Source: Papio anubis
Taxonomy: Eukaryota; Chordata; Mammalia; Primates; Cercopithecidae
Length of the DNA stretch: 64,000 nt
Direction: 5' to 3'
Assembly: GCF_008728515.1 (NCBI RefSeq)
Contig: NC_044988.1
Span: forward strand, 27,734,998 to 27,798,997
The notes beneath the pieces were generated by a model that had not been told where the DNA came from, did no database searches, and saw nothing but the letters and a program-made list of their open reading frames with translations. A program made the position numbers and the translations under genes. Shown piece by piece: positions 44,881 through 56,315 of this stretch; within the stretch, counting starts at the first letter, position 1, and each line of letters starts with the position of its first letter.

Positions 44881-45837
44881 AGGGGGTGCAAAAAACAAAA
44901 CAATCAATAAAGGAGTTGCTCTGATTGGATGGGGGTGTCCAGAGTCCCATTGGTTCAGCCTTCTCTCCCCTCTGAAACATCTCTGATCGTGAATTGCTGT
45001 AGAACACAGTTTGAAAACTGGTATGCCTGACCTGAAGGTCTCTTCCAGAGCCTAGAGCTTAGATACTGAAAGAGCCACTCTCAGACTGTAATGACGGTAA
45101 TTGTTGAGTTCCCTCTGGGTGTTTCCTTAGACATCCTGCTACTATCATTTACCACCATCCCAGGAGATCCAGGGTATTTAGCCTCACTGTGGATGTAGCT
45201 AGATTGAGCAACTTCGAACATCTGAAAAATCATCTATGAACCCGCAAATAAACCAAAAATATTCTGTCCTTGAATGCAAAAGTAAACATTTATCACCAAG
45301 ATCATTTCCTTTTCTGCATGGGAGATGTGGAGCCACTCTTAGACTGACATAATGGATGTAAAATGGTGTATGAGTTAGAGATCCACTAGAATATTTCTTG
45401 AAGAGTGACATAGTCCCAAGCCATGGAGAGCAGGGTGGACTAGACAATCTCAGAGGTCTGTGCCATTGTATCAACTACGATTCCATTAATAAGCAGGAAG
45501 GCACACATTGGGAACTAGGTACATTTCCTTCAGTATGCTTTTGATATTGCCCCTAAGCACAGATTCCCATGGAAACTAAACTAGAAGATAAGTCAAAGGA
45601 GATTGAAAATATTAAATATCAGGTACTTCTTTGACTTATTGACTGCTTGGTGTTTAGCATTAGACTTCAGACCAGACAGCAATATTACAGACATTACCCA
45701 GGCACTCGGGCAGCTTTCATATAAAGTTTATTTGAGCCTAAGTTTTTCATCTCCTTGTTGCCAGTATCATCACCTTGAAAGTGAACTGTAACAATACATG
45801 TATGTAGAACCTGTATTTTGTTTTTAACAATATTTAT
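44881..45837. other. Unique sequence
   Basis: No supported feature; small frames at 45199-45474 (minus) and 45603-45791 (plus) are not recognised. Confidence 0.45.
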
Positions 45838-46068
45838 AATAGTTTATATGAATTGACGGCGTACTTTGTGCCAGTCTTTGTGTTAAGTACTTCATACCAC
45901 ATTTCTCATTTAATTCATACCATTACACTGTAGTTGTTAATATCTCATTTCACAGGTGAGAAAATTTATGTCCAGAGAGGTTTGGTAACTTGCCTAACAC
46001 TAGTAACAGCAAATCATGATTCTGACCTCTTGTCAGACTCCAAAACATTATTCTTAACCACCACTTCA
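45838..46068 (-). mobile_element. MIR SINE, antisense
   Basis: 'gtactttgtgccagtctttg', 'atctcatttcacaggtgaga' and 'gagaggtttggtaacttgcc' follow antisense MIR order. Confidence 0.88.
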
Positions 46069-46518
46069 CCAGAAAGTGTTATATGAATGGTTTGGGTAAT
46101 GCCTACTCATCCGAAAAGAACTGCAAACGTTGGATGGAAAGCAGTTCGGAACTCTTTGGGCAGTCAATCACATGAGCCTTTTTTGTTAGGGTTTTGTTCA
46201 TATTCTCACCAAGAATCCTCAATCAGGTTATTACTATATATTATTATAATCCCCAATCATAATCATGTAATCCTATTATACCCAAGAATATTATATTCAC
46301 CGCAACCACCCTTCCTCCATAATGTCATCCAAATTTTATGTCATCCTTCCCTTCCCTCACTCCCTGATTCTCTTCACATTCCTTAGTTTACCTTTCTTCT
46401 GATCACCTGTTTCATAGGAAATAGTAACCTGAATAGGTAAGGAGGACTGTTTGTCCAAGAGCTGATTTGACATGTTGGCTCACCAGTGGAGACTGGGGCC
46501 CAAGAACCTGATTAAACG
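46069..46518. other. Unique sequence
   Basis: Nothing recognised. Confidence 0.5.
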
Positions 46519-46678
46519 CACTGGTTCCTTATCACTCAAGTGAGGAGTGCAGAACAGCAGCATCAGCGACACTTGGCAGACTCTTGGGCCCCACCCAAAC
46601 CTACTGCATCATAATCTGCATTTTAAAGACACCCCCTATCCCTGTGATTTTAGGCACATTGAAGTTTGAGCAGCATGG
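46519..46678. mobile_element. hAT-Charlie short DNA element
   Basis: 'cactggttccttatcactca', 'cttgggccccacccaaacct', 'actgcatcataatctgcatt' and 'cattgaagtttgagcagcat' follow the same family as 42341-42528, with degraded inverted ends. Confidence 0.75.
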
Positions 46679-47676
46679 CTCTTGTCTGTTGCTGCAGCCA
46701 TGATATGACATAGATGGTCCCAGAGCCTGTTTACAAGGGGAAAATATGGACAGAACCAGCAGGAAGACCCAGAGCCTGTGGCCCAACTCAGGGATGTGAG
46801 TCAAGAGGAGGAAAGAGCCAAGACTTGTTCCCAGCATAAAGAAGACCTGTGGAATCTATCGCCAGAAGATCCAACACCTCTGCTGTTATGCAAATGTAAT
46901 AAAAATGCATTCAGTCCAACTTGGAATCTATAGAAAGTTAAATAAAAGTTGAGTAATCAAGGTCACAAAAGTCACTTAAGGGCAGTCATTTAAGAGAGCT
47001 TCACTGAACAAATTTCACAAATAACGAATCCTTCAGGGATGAAAAACACTGACAAAAGGTTTCCTTTTTGAAAAGTGATTTTGTGTATTTGCTTAATTTT
47101 ATTTTAATACTGGACCTCTTATCTACTTTGACTTTCATTGGCATCAATGGGAATGTGAAAGAATTGACCTCATTTGAAAGTTCCTTTCAGCAAATGGTCA
47201 AAGCTTTGTTTTCTGCTTCATTGTTTTCTAAACTGGTGCATAAAAATAATACTCGTGCTTCAGGCATGTGCTGGCAACTTTAGTGTCCTGTCATTTCCTG
47301 AGCCACATATTACGTCTGTTTTCTGCTTACAGATGAACTTCAGCTCTCACTCCCTCAGGGTCTCCTTCATGTTCTTTTGGCTCCTTGTTGATGATTGTTT
47401 GGTAATTCTTATGATTATAATTCTTTGAATATCTTTTTAGTTATGATTGGATGGGGTCTAAGCAAGTGAGATATCACACATTGCCTTTTTCATATCAAAG
47501 CAATCCCATATCACATATGCATGATAGTGTGGTTGCTGATTTAAAAACCAGTTCTAGAAGGAAAAATGTCATGTTTCCTAGAGATTATAAATAACTAGGC
47601 ACAGATAAGCACAGGTATATTTACATCGGCCTCCAAATATTCTGGTAAGAAGAAAGAAATACAGTCTGTTATTTGA
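46679..47676. other. Unique sequence
   Basis: Nothing recognised; overlapping small plus-strand frames at 47068-47428 are not supported as coding. Confidence 0.45.
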
Positions 47677-47689
47677 CTTACTTTTTTTT

Positions 47690-47985
47690 TTTTTTTTTTT
47701 TTGAGACGGAGTCTCGCGCTGTGTCACCCAGGCTGGAGTGCAGTGGCGCGATCTCGGCTCACTGCAAGCTCCGCCTCCCAGGTTCACGCCATTCTCCTGC
47801 CTCAGCCTCCGAGTAGCTGGGACTACAGGCGCCCGCCACCTCGCCCGGCTAGTTTTTTGTATTTTTAGTAGAGACGGGGTTTCACCATGTTAGCCAGGAT
47901 GGTCTCGATCTCCTGACCTCGTGATCCACCCGCCTCGGCCTCCCAAAGTGCTGGGATTACAGGCTTGAGCCACCGCGCCCGGCCT
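47690..47985 (-). mobile_element. Young AluY, antisense, full length
   Basis: Poly(T) tail, then a complete antisense AluY ending 'gagccaccgcgcccggcc', with nearly all CpGs intact. Perfect 13-bp duplication tgttatttgactt at 47677-47689 and 47986-47998. Read in Alu sense it has GGCTCAAGCCTG and CTAGCCGGGCGAGGTGGCGG instead of the human-typical GGCTCACGCCTG and TTAGCCGGGCGTGGTGGCGG, variants I associate with Old World monkey AluY lineages. Confidence 0.96.
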
Positions 47986-47998
47986 TGTTATTTGACTT

Positions 47999-48402
47999 TC
48001 AAAGGGTAAATTTTCAAAATGTAACAGAAATGCAACTTTTGGCTTTGTATTTTAAATGCATTATCTTTGGAAAATATTGTGATAGAATGAGGTATAGACA
48101 CTGTAAAGCCAAAGGTTAGAGTCTTCTCACAGTGATAATTACTCTGCAGTATTTGAATGACTAGCGAGTTTCTTATATGGCATTTTATAATACTGTTTTG
48201 TTGCAGAAGACTTTATCATTTTACCTCATTTAATTTGGTAAAATGATATAACATTTTTATGTATATAGAAAACCTCAGTTCCTATTAATGTATTCAGTCA
48301 TGTTTATAGTTCAGTTTTCAGGCTCAGGACAATTTTACTCCTAATGATATGAAGAAAAGCTTATATAAGAAACTACTTCTTTTTTTGTTGGTTTGTTTTT
48401 TA
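47999..48402. other. Unique AT-rich sequence
   Basis: Nothing recognised. Confidence 0.5.
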
Positions 48403-48580
48403 ATAAAGAAAAGAGGTTTAGTTGACTCAGAGTTCCGCATGGCTGGGGAAGCCTCAGGAAACTTACAATCATGGTGGAAGGGGAAGCAAGCATGTCTTAC
48501 ATGGTAGCAGACAAGAAAAGAGTGAGCACGCACATGAGAGCATAGGAAAGACTGTCATTTATAAAACCATCAAAACTCAT
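48403..48580 (-). mobile_element. MST/THE1-type LTR fragment, antisense
   Basis: 'aaagaaaagaggtttagttg', 'agttccgcatggctggggaa', 'ggaaacttacaatcatggtg' and 'tcttacatggtagcagacaa' match the reverse complement of a MaLR LTR (MST-like). It is cut off where the next Alu begins. Confidence 0.8.
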
Positions 48581-48592
48581 CAGAAACCACTT

Positions 48593-48597
48593 TTTAC

Positions 48598-48637
<40 letters not shown>

Positions 48638-48923
48638 TTTCGAAAGAGATAGGGTCTTGCTCTGTTGCCCAGGCTGGAATGTAGTGGCATGATCATAGCT
48701 CACTTTAACTTTGAACTCCTGGCTCAAGGGATCCACCTATCTCAGCCTCCCAAGTTGCTAGGAATACTGGTGCTCAACATGACACCCTGCTAATTTTTAA
48801 ATGTTTTACAGAGACAGGGCCTCACTATGTTACCCAGGCTGGTTTCAAACTCCTGGCAAGCCTCCCACCTTGGGCTCCCAAAGCACTGGGATCACAAGCA
48901 AAGCCACTGCTTCTGTCTGGTCC
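48593..48923 (-). mobile_element. AluJ-like, antisense, with (TTTA)n tail
   Basis: The tail is about ten TTTA units (48599-48640), then 'agatagggtcttgctctgtt' through the diverged 5' end. Flanks cagaaaccactt (48581-48592) and cagaaagcactt (48924-48935) match at 11 of 12 bases. Confidence 0.92.
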
Positions 48924-48935
48924 AGAAAGCACTTC

Positions 48936-49924
48936 CTTTAGTACAGAAACCATGAGCTTTGTGATCCCTAAGAATTAAGACATCGTAAAATATTATGACT
49001 ATAAGATATGGAGGGACTTCAATTTCCTCTTCAGCATTCTAATAAGGGTAATTTAGGTAAATTACTTTCTAATTATTGAAAACGATGAATGTATCTGTAG
49101 AAAAAATCACTTTTATTATACAAGCAAGAAAACATAACCCAGTTAAATGGATTTCAGCAATGAAAAGTAAGGAGAGGACCAGTCTTTGCGAGTAAAAGCA
49201 TCCATCCTATTAAAGTCAGCTTAGGAAAGGAGCATGTCTGGAAGACCTGGTTTGTTGATGTTGGACATGTATTTAGGGGAGAAAACAGATTTTTTTCCCT
49301 CTTTTTAAGTTCTTAGCTGAGACACTTTTCTGAAAACAAAGATCAGATTAACAAAAGAAAAGCTTGCAAAAAAGTTTATTAACATATGCTGTACCTATCA
49401 CATGGGAAAGGCCTGGGTTCAAAACCTTTTCTCTCAAGGCAGTGCCTTAGGGGCCTTGTTTTAAAAGTATTTTAACGGAGCTGTAAATCCTACATAGTGA
49501 CAAGACAAAAGAGAGAACAGTTGCTGTGTTTTAAAAGGCAAGAAAACGAGGGAAGATGCTAAAATTGTTCCCAGATTCCTCTGGTGCCGGCTTTGTGCCT
49601 TCTCTGGGCCAAAAAGAAGTTCCTTCCAGGAAGGAAGGATTCATGTCCTGCCATCAGGTAGTTAGAGACTGAGGCAGAGTGTTCCCCTGCATTTTCAATG
49701 TCTTTAACTTAACAACTATCATTGAAGGGAATTTTTGTTCCCTTCATATTGTTGACAAACTTCTATGTTGAGCGTTCAAAAGAAGTGGCAGACATGGTTC
49801 TTGGCTTTCAGATGTGTACTTAATCGAAGAGACCAGACATCTTATACATTAAGACATTTAAGAATATTTGTCAGCCATCTGTATTTGAAAGTATAAACTG
49901 TTATTCCACTGGAAGAGCTCTGTA
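48936..49924. other. Unclassified sequence, possibly part of an old LTR
   Basis: Around 49300-49480 the words 'gaaaagcttgcaaaaaagtt' and 'tattaacatatgctgtacct' look like an antisense LTR 3' region, but I cannot name a family. Nothing else recognised. Confidence 0.3.
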
Positions 49925-50596
49925 TTGATTGTGGATTCAGGAATCCACAGGGGAAGGCTAGATTCAGAAAAGACAGAGAACTACAGAGAAGGGGAAAAGA
50001 GGCACCTGGAGAGAGGGGGAAATGCGGTTAACTGGACATCATCAGGATCTCACATCAGAAGTTCTGCCTTGAAAGCATTTAGAAAAATGGGGCCTCATAG
50101 GCGGTGCCTCTCTCTTCCCTTGGCCGCCTTGCCTCTGCTTCGGCAGGGAAGCATCCCATGCAGTTTTTCACCTCCTCCCACAGTTTGGGACCATGGGACG
50201 AGGGACCTCTTGGAGTCATGGCAACGATGGGAAAGGATTTTCTTCACGGGTCTATTCAGATTTGCACTTGGCAGAAAACTTTCAGTAGAAAGCCATCAGC
50301 TTTCTCTTAGGACTTTGGTTTTCAAGTTGAGTTTGGAAACAGAACTGAAGATTAAAACATGCAGAATATTCTCTATGCCGTTTAGCTGTCTGCAGAAACC
50401 CACTGTTGCTGGGTACCCAGCCATGTCCCCTGCCCACCCCCACCCTGGTGAAGCTGGGAGTGAGAAGCCAGGGGAAGCACAGTGTATGCACATGGCCAGA
50501 AAAAGACTGACACGATTCGTGGGCATTAGAGCACGGTTCTCTTTCTGGAAATTGAGAGTGATTATTTATCCTTCGTTGTGTGCAGCATCCTTTTGA
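49925..50596 (+). other. Longest open frame of the window (223 codons), unrecognised
   Basis: A plus-strand frame from 49925 to 50596 without stops, in a region somewhat richer in G and C. The track's start codon at 49925 is not an AUG; the first AUG-type methionines come later (for example in 'MGPHRRC'). The product is Arg/Ser/Leu-rich without a recognisable domain, signal peptide or motif. The opposite strand is open across the same DNA (50282-50872), which usually signals composition rather than coding. It could be an exon of a non-coding RNA or part of an unlisted repeat. Coding is unlikely but not excluded. Confidence 0.15.
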
Positions 50597-50739
50597 GATC
50601 GTTTGGGGAGGGATTTTGTCAGATTGGAGAATTGTGATTAATGGTGAAGGCCTTGGAGAGCCAGCCCATGTTAATGCATTATTCTCAGCTGCTTTCCCAT
50701 CTGCACACAGATTGCTCAGTGCCGGAGCTGCGAGGCCTC

Positions 50740-50890
50740 CAGAGCTGAGCTGGTCCAGCCTCATTATTTTGGCTGATGAACAAATAGACCCAGGGAGGGT
50801 AAGGGGCTTACCCCGCAGCACATAAGGAGCCGGCCCAAAGCCAGGACTAGAACCAAAGTCTCCCATGTCCACAGGATACTGTTTCCTCCG
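50740..50890 (-). mobile_element. MIR SINE fragment, antisense
   Basis: 'atttggctgatgaacaaata'-like words, 'cccagggagggtaaggggct' and 'aagccaggactagaaccaaa' match the antisense MIR core and end. It overlaps the minus-strand frame that starts at 50872, undermining that frame. Confidence 0.7.
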
Positions 50891-50924
50891 CCTAACACAA
50901 TGCCACTCTGTTCACCATTCAATT

Positions 50925-51260
50925 CAACAGCTATTTATTTGAACCTCGCTGGATCTGCCAGGAACTGGGCTAAGCCCTGGGGTTTCTAAAATGGGTAAAG
51001 CATGTTCCCGCCCCATGAGGAACTCATAGTTGAGGAGGGAGGGAGATACATTGATAGTACATCTTGTTATTTTTAAAAAATGAAGAGAGGAGTGAGCACA
51101 GGGATAGAAACTCAGAGGAAGAGCGCGTGGACCATCCTGGAGTGCTGAAGCAGGTGCCATTGGAGCTGAGGCTTAAAGGACTGGCAAGGGTGAGTTTCAG
51201 GAAGGAGGGTGAAAAGAGCAGCCCAGAGGAGGAGCGGCATGAGCCCCACCTGCTGTGCTT
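50925..51260 (-). mobile_element. L2 LINE 3' region, antisense
   Basis: 'attcaacagctatttatttg', 'ccaggaactgggctaagccc', 'ccccatgaggaactcatagt' and 'gagctgaggcttaaaggact' follow antisense L2. Overlapping open frames at 51064-51405 are therefore not genes. Confidence 0.8.
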
Positions 51261-51897
51261 CCACTACCAAACCAAGTCCTCGTGCTCCTCCATGGAGAAG
51301 CAGGAGGGGCTTCACCTTTCATTCAGTAACGTCATTTCTCTTAAAATTACAGGTAGAATATACAGTGAGTATTTTGGATTATTCTTTTTCTATTTCATCA
51401 AGTAGAAGATTGACCTAAAATGTTTGGCCAGAGAGAAATAGAAAAGCCAATCCCAGTTTAAATTGCTTGAATCTGATTCAATCAGGATCTCAGATCTTCC
51501 GGTTCATGATTTCAACTTGTTTTGAAAGCTACCTGAATTGAGGAGTGGGCAGGGTACAGAATGAGTGTTGGCTTTAATACACTAAAGACTACCCCAATAA
51601 CCTGAAAGTCCCAGTAGAAAACCATGGGCTAAATGAGATACTGAATGAAAGCTGGGTACTGAGACCCCCACCCTTCCTTGTTTCTGGTGATTTCATGCTC
51701 CAAATCTTGCCATGACACACTGCACACATCCCTCTGTATAGTGCTTTAAGTGGTTGTGAGAGAGGAAGGGGATCCCATGGGTCAGAAATCCCTTGTTACA
51801 TGGAAAGAGCAGAGAGAGGAGAACTAGAGTGGACGCCTTCTTTGTCTGGGCCTAGCATCACGTCATTGGTCTTTTCCCATGAGCAATGGAATCAAGC
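51261..51897. other. Unique sequence
   Basis: Nothing recognised. Confidence 0.45.
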
Positions 51898-52325
51898 AAC
51901 AGTGACTGATTATCTTCTAAGTACAAAGCATTCTGCTAAGTGCTTTGAGGATGTAAAGAATGAGATGTGCCAGGAGCAGTGGCTCATGCCTGTAGTCCCA
52001 GCACTTTGGGAGGCCAAGGCAGGTGGATCGCTTGAGTCCAGGAGTTTGAGACCAGCCTGGGCAACATGGTAAAACCCCATCTCTACTTAAAAAAATATAT
52101 AAAAATTAGCTGGGTATTGTGGTATGTGCCTGTAGTTCCAGCTACTCAGGAGGCTGAGGTGGAAGGATGGCTTGATTCTGGGAGGCAGAGGTTGCAGTGA
52201 GCTGAGATTGTGCCACTGCATTCCAACCTGGGCAACAGAGCCAGACCCTGTCTCAAAAACAAACAAAACAAAAATAAAAGCATGAAAAGATGCTATTCTT
52301 CCCCTTAAGCACCTTATAGAGAGCA
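51898..52325 (-). mobile_element. L2 3' end, antisense, split by an Alu
   Basis: The left part (51898-51966: 'gactgattatcttctaagta', 'gcattctgctaagtgctttg') and right part (about 52290-52325: 'cttccccttaagcacctta') read as one antisense L2 end interrupted by the Alu at 51967-52279. Confidence 0.6.
51967..52279 (+). mobile_element. Alu (AluJ/S-like), full length
   Basis: 'gccaggagcagtggctcatg' through 'gagccagaccctgtctcaaa' with an AAAC-rich tail. Flanks 'atgagatg' and 'atgaaaagatg' suggest a decayed duplication. Confidence 0.94.
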
Positions 52326-52344
52326 AGGTCTCATGCCATATAAG

Positions 52345-52540
52345 GTGGAACTGTACTACTTATTTATTTAGTAGCCATGTTAATATTGGCAAGGAAGTAT
52401 GAGCTTCAATTTCATCTGTTAAACTGGAGGCACTAGTTACAGGGATGTGGTGAGATTAAATGAGATACTCTATGTAAAGCTCCTAGCATAATGCCTGCCA
52501 TATGATACATGCTCGGTTAATATTAATTGCCATAATCATG
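52345..52540 (+). mobile_element. MIR SINE
   Basis: 'gagcttcaatttcatctgtt', 'gtggtgagattaaatgagat' and 'aaagctcctagcataatgcc' follow sense MIR order. Confidence 0.85.
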
Positions 52541-52564
52541 ATCATCATTGTGGTGTAGAGGAAC

Positions 52565-53162
52565 TAAGCTCTGACTTGTAAGCTCTGATGTCTATGTTGA
52601 CATCTCCACATGGATCTTTAACAAGCAGATCAAACTTAACATATCCAAAAAATGGAAGTGCTGATTATTTTCCTCTCCAAACTTTTTTTCTCATCTTCAC
52701 AACTGGTTAAATGGCATCACCATGTTATTGCTAAAGCCAAAGACTTGGGGGACATCACTGATTTCCTCCCTTTTTCTTTTCTTTGATTTCCAACCAACAA
52801 ACAAGTTTTGTCTTTGCTGCTTCTAAAAAAGAAATCATGAATTTTCCTATTTCTCTCCCATCTCCGCTGCTACCACTCTGGTCCAAGGCACCATTGTCTA
52901 CTGCCTTTCATTTGTAGCTCTTTCATTCTCCCTCTGTCAATAAGCTTTTTAATGACATTGCCCCTTTTCTCTTTCTCCAATATGCCAACCGCTTTCTTAC
53001 CTGAGGGCCTTTGCACTAGACATTTCATCTAATGGAAACATTCTTTCTTTCTCCCCAGTAGCTTCATTATGTGCTTGCCTTTGCAAATCAGGTATCTGTT
53101 CAAATGTCATTCCCACAAAGAGATCTTCCCTGACACTGCTTCTTTCACCTTACCCACCACCC
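52565..53162 (+). mobile_element. L2 LINE, 3' part of ORF2 and beyond
   Basis: In sense order: 'gttgacatctccacatggat', 'gggggacatcactgatttcc', 'gctaccactctggtccaagg', 'acctgagggcctttgcacta', 'tcaaatgtcattcccacaaa' and 'gatcttccctgacactgctt'. These are L2 ORF2 C-terminal coding phrases, with a deletion near 52905-52935. L2-like sequence appears to resume after the Alu at 53559-53600. It is the longest L2 fragment in the window and has no intact frame. Confidence 0.85.
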
Positions 53163-53275
53163 AGTTCCTTCCTTCCTTCCTTCCTTCCTTCCTTCCTTCC
53201 TTCCTTCCTTCCTTCCTTCATTCCTCCCCTCCCTCCCTCCCTCCCTTCCTTCCTTCCTTCCTTCCTTCCTTCCTT
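53163..53275. repeat. (TTCC)n microsatellite adjoining an Alu
   Basis: About 110 bases of TTCC/CCTT units with a TCCC-rich centre. It adjoins the 3' end of the antisense Alu and may have grown from its tail, or from L2 sequence at the insertion site. Confidence 0.97.
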
Positions 53276-53558
53276 TGACAGAGTCTTGCTCTGTCACCCA
53301 GGCTGGAGTACAGTGGCACAATCTCGGCTCACTGCAACCTCCGCCTCCCAGGTTCAAGTGATTCTCTTGCCTCAGCCTCCTGAGTAGCTGAGATTACAGG
53401 CACCCACCACCACACCCCGCTAACTTTTTGTATTTTTAGTAGAGACGGGGTTTCACCATGTTTGTCAAACTGGTCTCAAATTCCTGACCTCAAATGATCC
53501 GGCTGCCTCAGTCTCCCAAAGTGCTGGGATTACAGGCTTGAGCCACCACGCCTGGCCG
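53276..53558 (-). mobile_element. Alu (AluS-like), antisense
   Basis: 'ttgacagagtcttgctctgt' through 'gagccaccacgcctggcc'. It also shows 'aggcttgagcc' at its 5' end, as does the young AluY at 47690-47985. Confidence 0.94.
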
Positions 53559-53600
53559 GTATCACATTCTTTTATTTTTTTCTGGAACATCTCCATGGCT

Positions 53601-54917
53601 GCTACCAAAGGTAGGTCATGGGGAAGTACGGGAGAATCTCATTGGAGGTTTTTTGGAGGGGGCTTGGAAGTGGTTTACATCAGTTCTACTCATATTTCTT
53701 AGGCAGAGTTCAGTCTCATAAACCCAACCTACTTGCAAGGGATGCCAAGAAATGTCATTTTCTCATGTGCTCAAGAAGACGAAACAGTGCGGCAAACTGA
53801 TCTTTGACTTCCACAGCTCATGTAACTGAAAGTCCAAGTGTGTGACTTACAGATATGCCAATGACACCACGCTCCAGTTTTTCTCTCCCCAACTCTGGGT
53901 TCTCTTTTAGTTTGGCCACATTCTCAGATGGGCTCTCCTCTTGCTGATGTCAGATGGATCAGAAGCTCCACATCTTGACTCTTACAGTGGCAAATAAACA
54001 ATGAGGCTTTTTCCTGGAAGCCCCCGTGGAAGTGTTCTAGACTCTGGTTGGGGCACCTGCCCATCACAGAACCAATTACTATGATGAAAGGAATGTGACC
54101 CGTTCATTACTTTGGAGCACTATTGTGTTCTCCGTCCCTGAATTTGGAGGATGGGGAGGCAATTGAACCGTAGTGAGTTGAGACTGGGACATGGATGAAG
54201 CTTTAAAAAACTCTTATGGGAAGTAGGAAGAATGGATGCCAGTGGCAAAAAAAAAAGACAAAAATATTCACTACAACAGCATATAAGATTTATCAACCAA
54301 CAATATACAATTATAAACACTCTGATCAATGGACCATATTTTCTTCTTGAATTATCTTTAGCAACGGTGGTCTCTACCAGAAGCACATTATACAGCCAAA
54401 CTATTTTTTAAAGTATATGGAACTCTTGGTTCTTTGCTTCATCATATGTTAGGTTGAATTTTTTTGTTGACTAAGGAGAGAGCTAAGTGGCTTCATTCTA
54501 GTAAAAACTACTTATTTGGGGTTGTTAGTTGTAATGGGCAGCCAGGTCTTCCCTTATATATCCTACCTTTGCAGAGTTCTTAGAAAATGCAGATATAGCT
54601 CATTTTTTAGGCAACAAGGAGAGGATGATCTGGAAGCAGCATTGAGAAGTAAGGAAGACACCAACTGTTCCTCCTAGTCCAGGAAAATAAGGGTTGTGTA
54701 AAGAAACCACCACCATTTGAGACCCTTACAAGGGAAGCAGTTCCCTCATGAGAGCACCAAATTGTGGCTAGAGAAAGAAAATGAAGAATGTTCCACAAAG
54801 AGGTTGGCTTTAAAATTCCCTGCCCAAAAGCCAGGTTATCATGATTTCAGCTCAGGTATGGGCTGAATCAAGGAAAACCTTAGTGGTCAGTCAACTGGAG
54901 GCCACCCGTTGTTGAGT
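53601..54917. other. Unique sequence, possible old repeat pieces
   Basis: 'ggcagagttcagtctcataa' near 53702 resembles a common ancient repeat, family not named. A minus-strand open frame (54120-54386) is not recognised. Confidence 0.35.
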
Positions 54918-54985
54918 TATGGTCGCTCAACAAATATGTGTTGAGACCATGATGTGCCAGCCCTCCATTAGGTTCAGCATCAAAT
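54918..54985 (-). mobile_element. L2 3' end fragment, antisense
   Basis: 'gctcaacaaatatgtgttga' followed by 'gaccatgatgtgccagccct' matches the reverse complement of the L2 terminus. Confidence 0.6.
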
Positions 54986-56174
54986 ACATATCAAAAATAG
55001 AAACTTTGATAATAAGAGATGTACAAATGATTGCAGCATAATATAGGGAGATCTGATTCTGAGCTGCTTCTATACAGGAAGGGGCAAGGAGATGCCAGTT
55101 GTCAATCTGGACACAACATTCAGCACGTAGAGTTAGCTGCTGTAAAGGCCAAGCCCTAGAAGCATACTGATCTGTTTTTATAGTGGTTTTTATGTATGGA
55201 TGGGTGTTGAGTGATGGCTCTAGCTGCTTGCCCCAGCAGAAATCCTGTTGAGCAGCTGCAGTAAGGGTTCAGGAGTTCTGTGACAGCAAAGTAAAATCCA
55301 TGGGCTAGACAATTGGTCATTGCAACAGGTTCCATCATGAAGTGATGAGGCAGGCATACACGTAGGTGGGCAGTCTAGAATAAGGCTCAACTTAAAAATG
55401 CCAGGACAGGTTGCCAGCAGGTAGCCGAGCCTATCCCAGGGCCATATGAGAGGCTGGATTTGTGTTTGGGGGATGAGATAAGCAGGAGAAAGGCAGATGG
55501 TCTCAAGTCCTAGGAGTACAGGAATGCTCAGCAGGTGACCAGATGGGCTTTGGTACAAAGAATAAATAGAAATTCCATCACCAGAAATGAGTCATTGCTT
55601 AGGATACAAGTCTTATGAACAAGGAGAGTCTACTTTTCATAGCATGAGTACAGATCAGAAACAGTCAAGGGGATCTAGACACTGGGCCCTGGATGTTAGA
55701 CCAGAGCTCCAGAAATCCCACCAGCAGCAGGTCAGCACTGAGTTGTGGGGACCTGGGTGGCCTGACCCTACAGGTGGAGTCAGATGGTACCCCTGAACCA
55801 AGGGAGAGATGCAGAAGCTGGGACTCAAAGCCACAGCTTTGTCTGGCCCATGAGGCATCCCCCTTCTCTCCAAGGCACATTGGGCTAGGCCAGCCTTTGG
55901 CCCTGGCAAGAATGAAGGAAGCGGGCACACACCCCTTTCCTTGAGCCTCAGTCTCTTCTTATCATCTCTTCTGTTGTCATTTAGAGGATCCTGGAAGAGG
56001 TTTCCGGTCAGTAGCTAAGTTGACTCACCTTACACGTTATTGTGGTTCAGCAACTTTTTTAGTCTTTAAGTCTTTCCTCTCTGCTTTAGTATTTTAAGGA
56101 GCAGTAATTTTTCAAATGCAAATTTCCTAATTAGATATGGCATTCTCACTACCTGACATATTATGTATTTATTT
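54986..56174. other. Unclassified GC-richer stretch with overlapping open frames
   Basis: Several overlapping frames (55220-55558 minus, 55655-55930 minus, 55693-55944 plus) are open but on both strands, and none is recognised. No splice-like context. It could be an unrecognised LTR or unique DNA. Confidence 0.3.
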
Positions 56175-56315
56175 GTTTGCTGTCTATATCACCTAAAAGA
56201 TTGACAGCTCCCCAAGGGCACGGCCTTGTTCACTACTGGGTTCCCAGTGCCAAGAAGTGTCTGTCACATAGTAGACGCTCAGCATGTTTGTTGCGTGAAC
56301 AAATGTGAATAAATG
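56175..56315 (+). mobile_element. L2 3' end
   Basis: 'gacagctccccaagggcacg', 'ttcactactgggttcccagt' and 'catagtagacgctcagcatg' match the L2 terminus closely. Confidence 0.85.
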
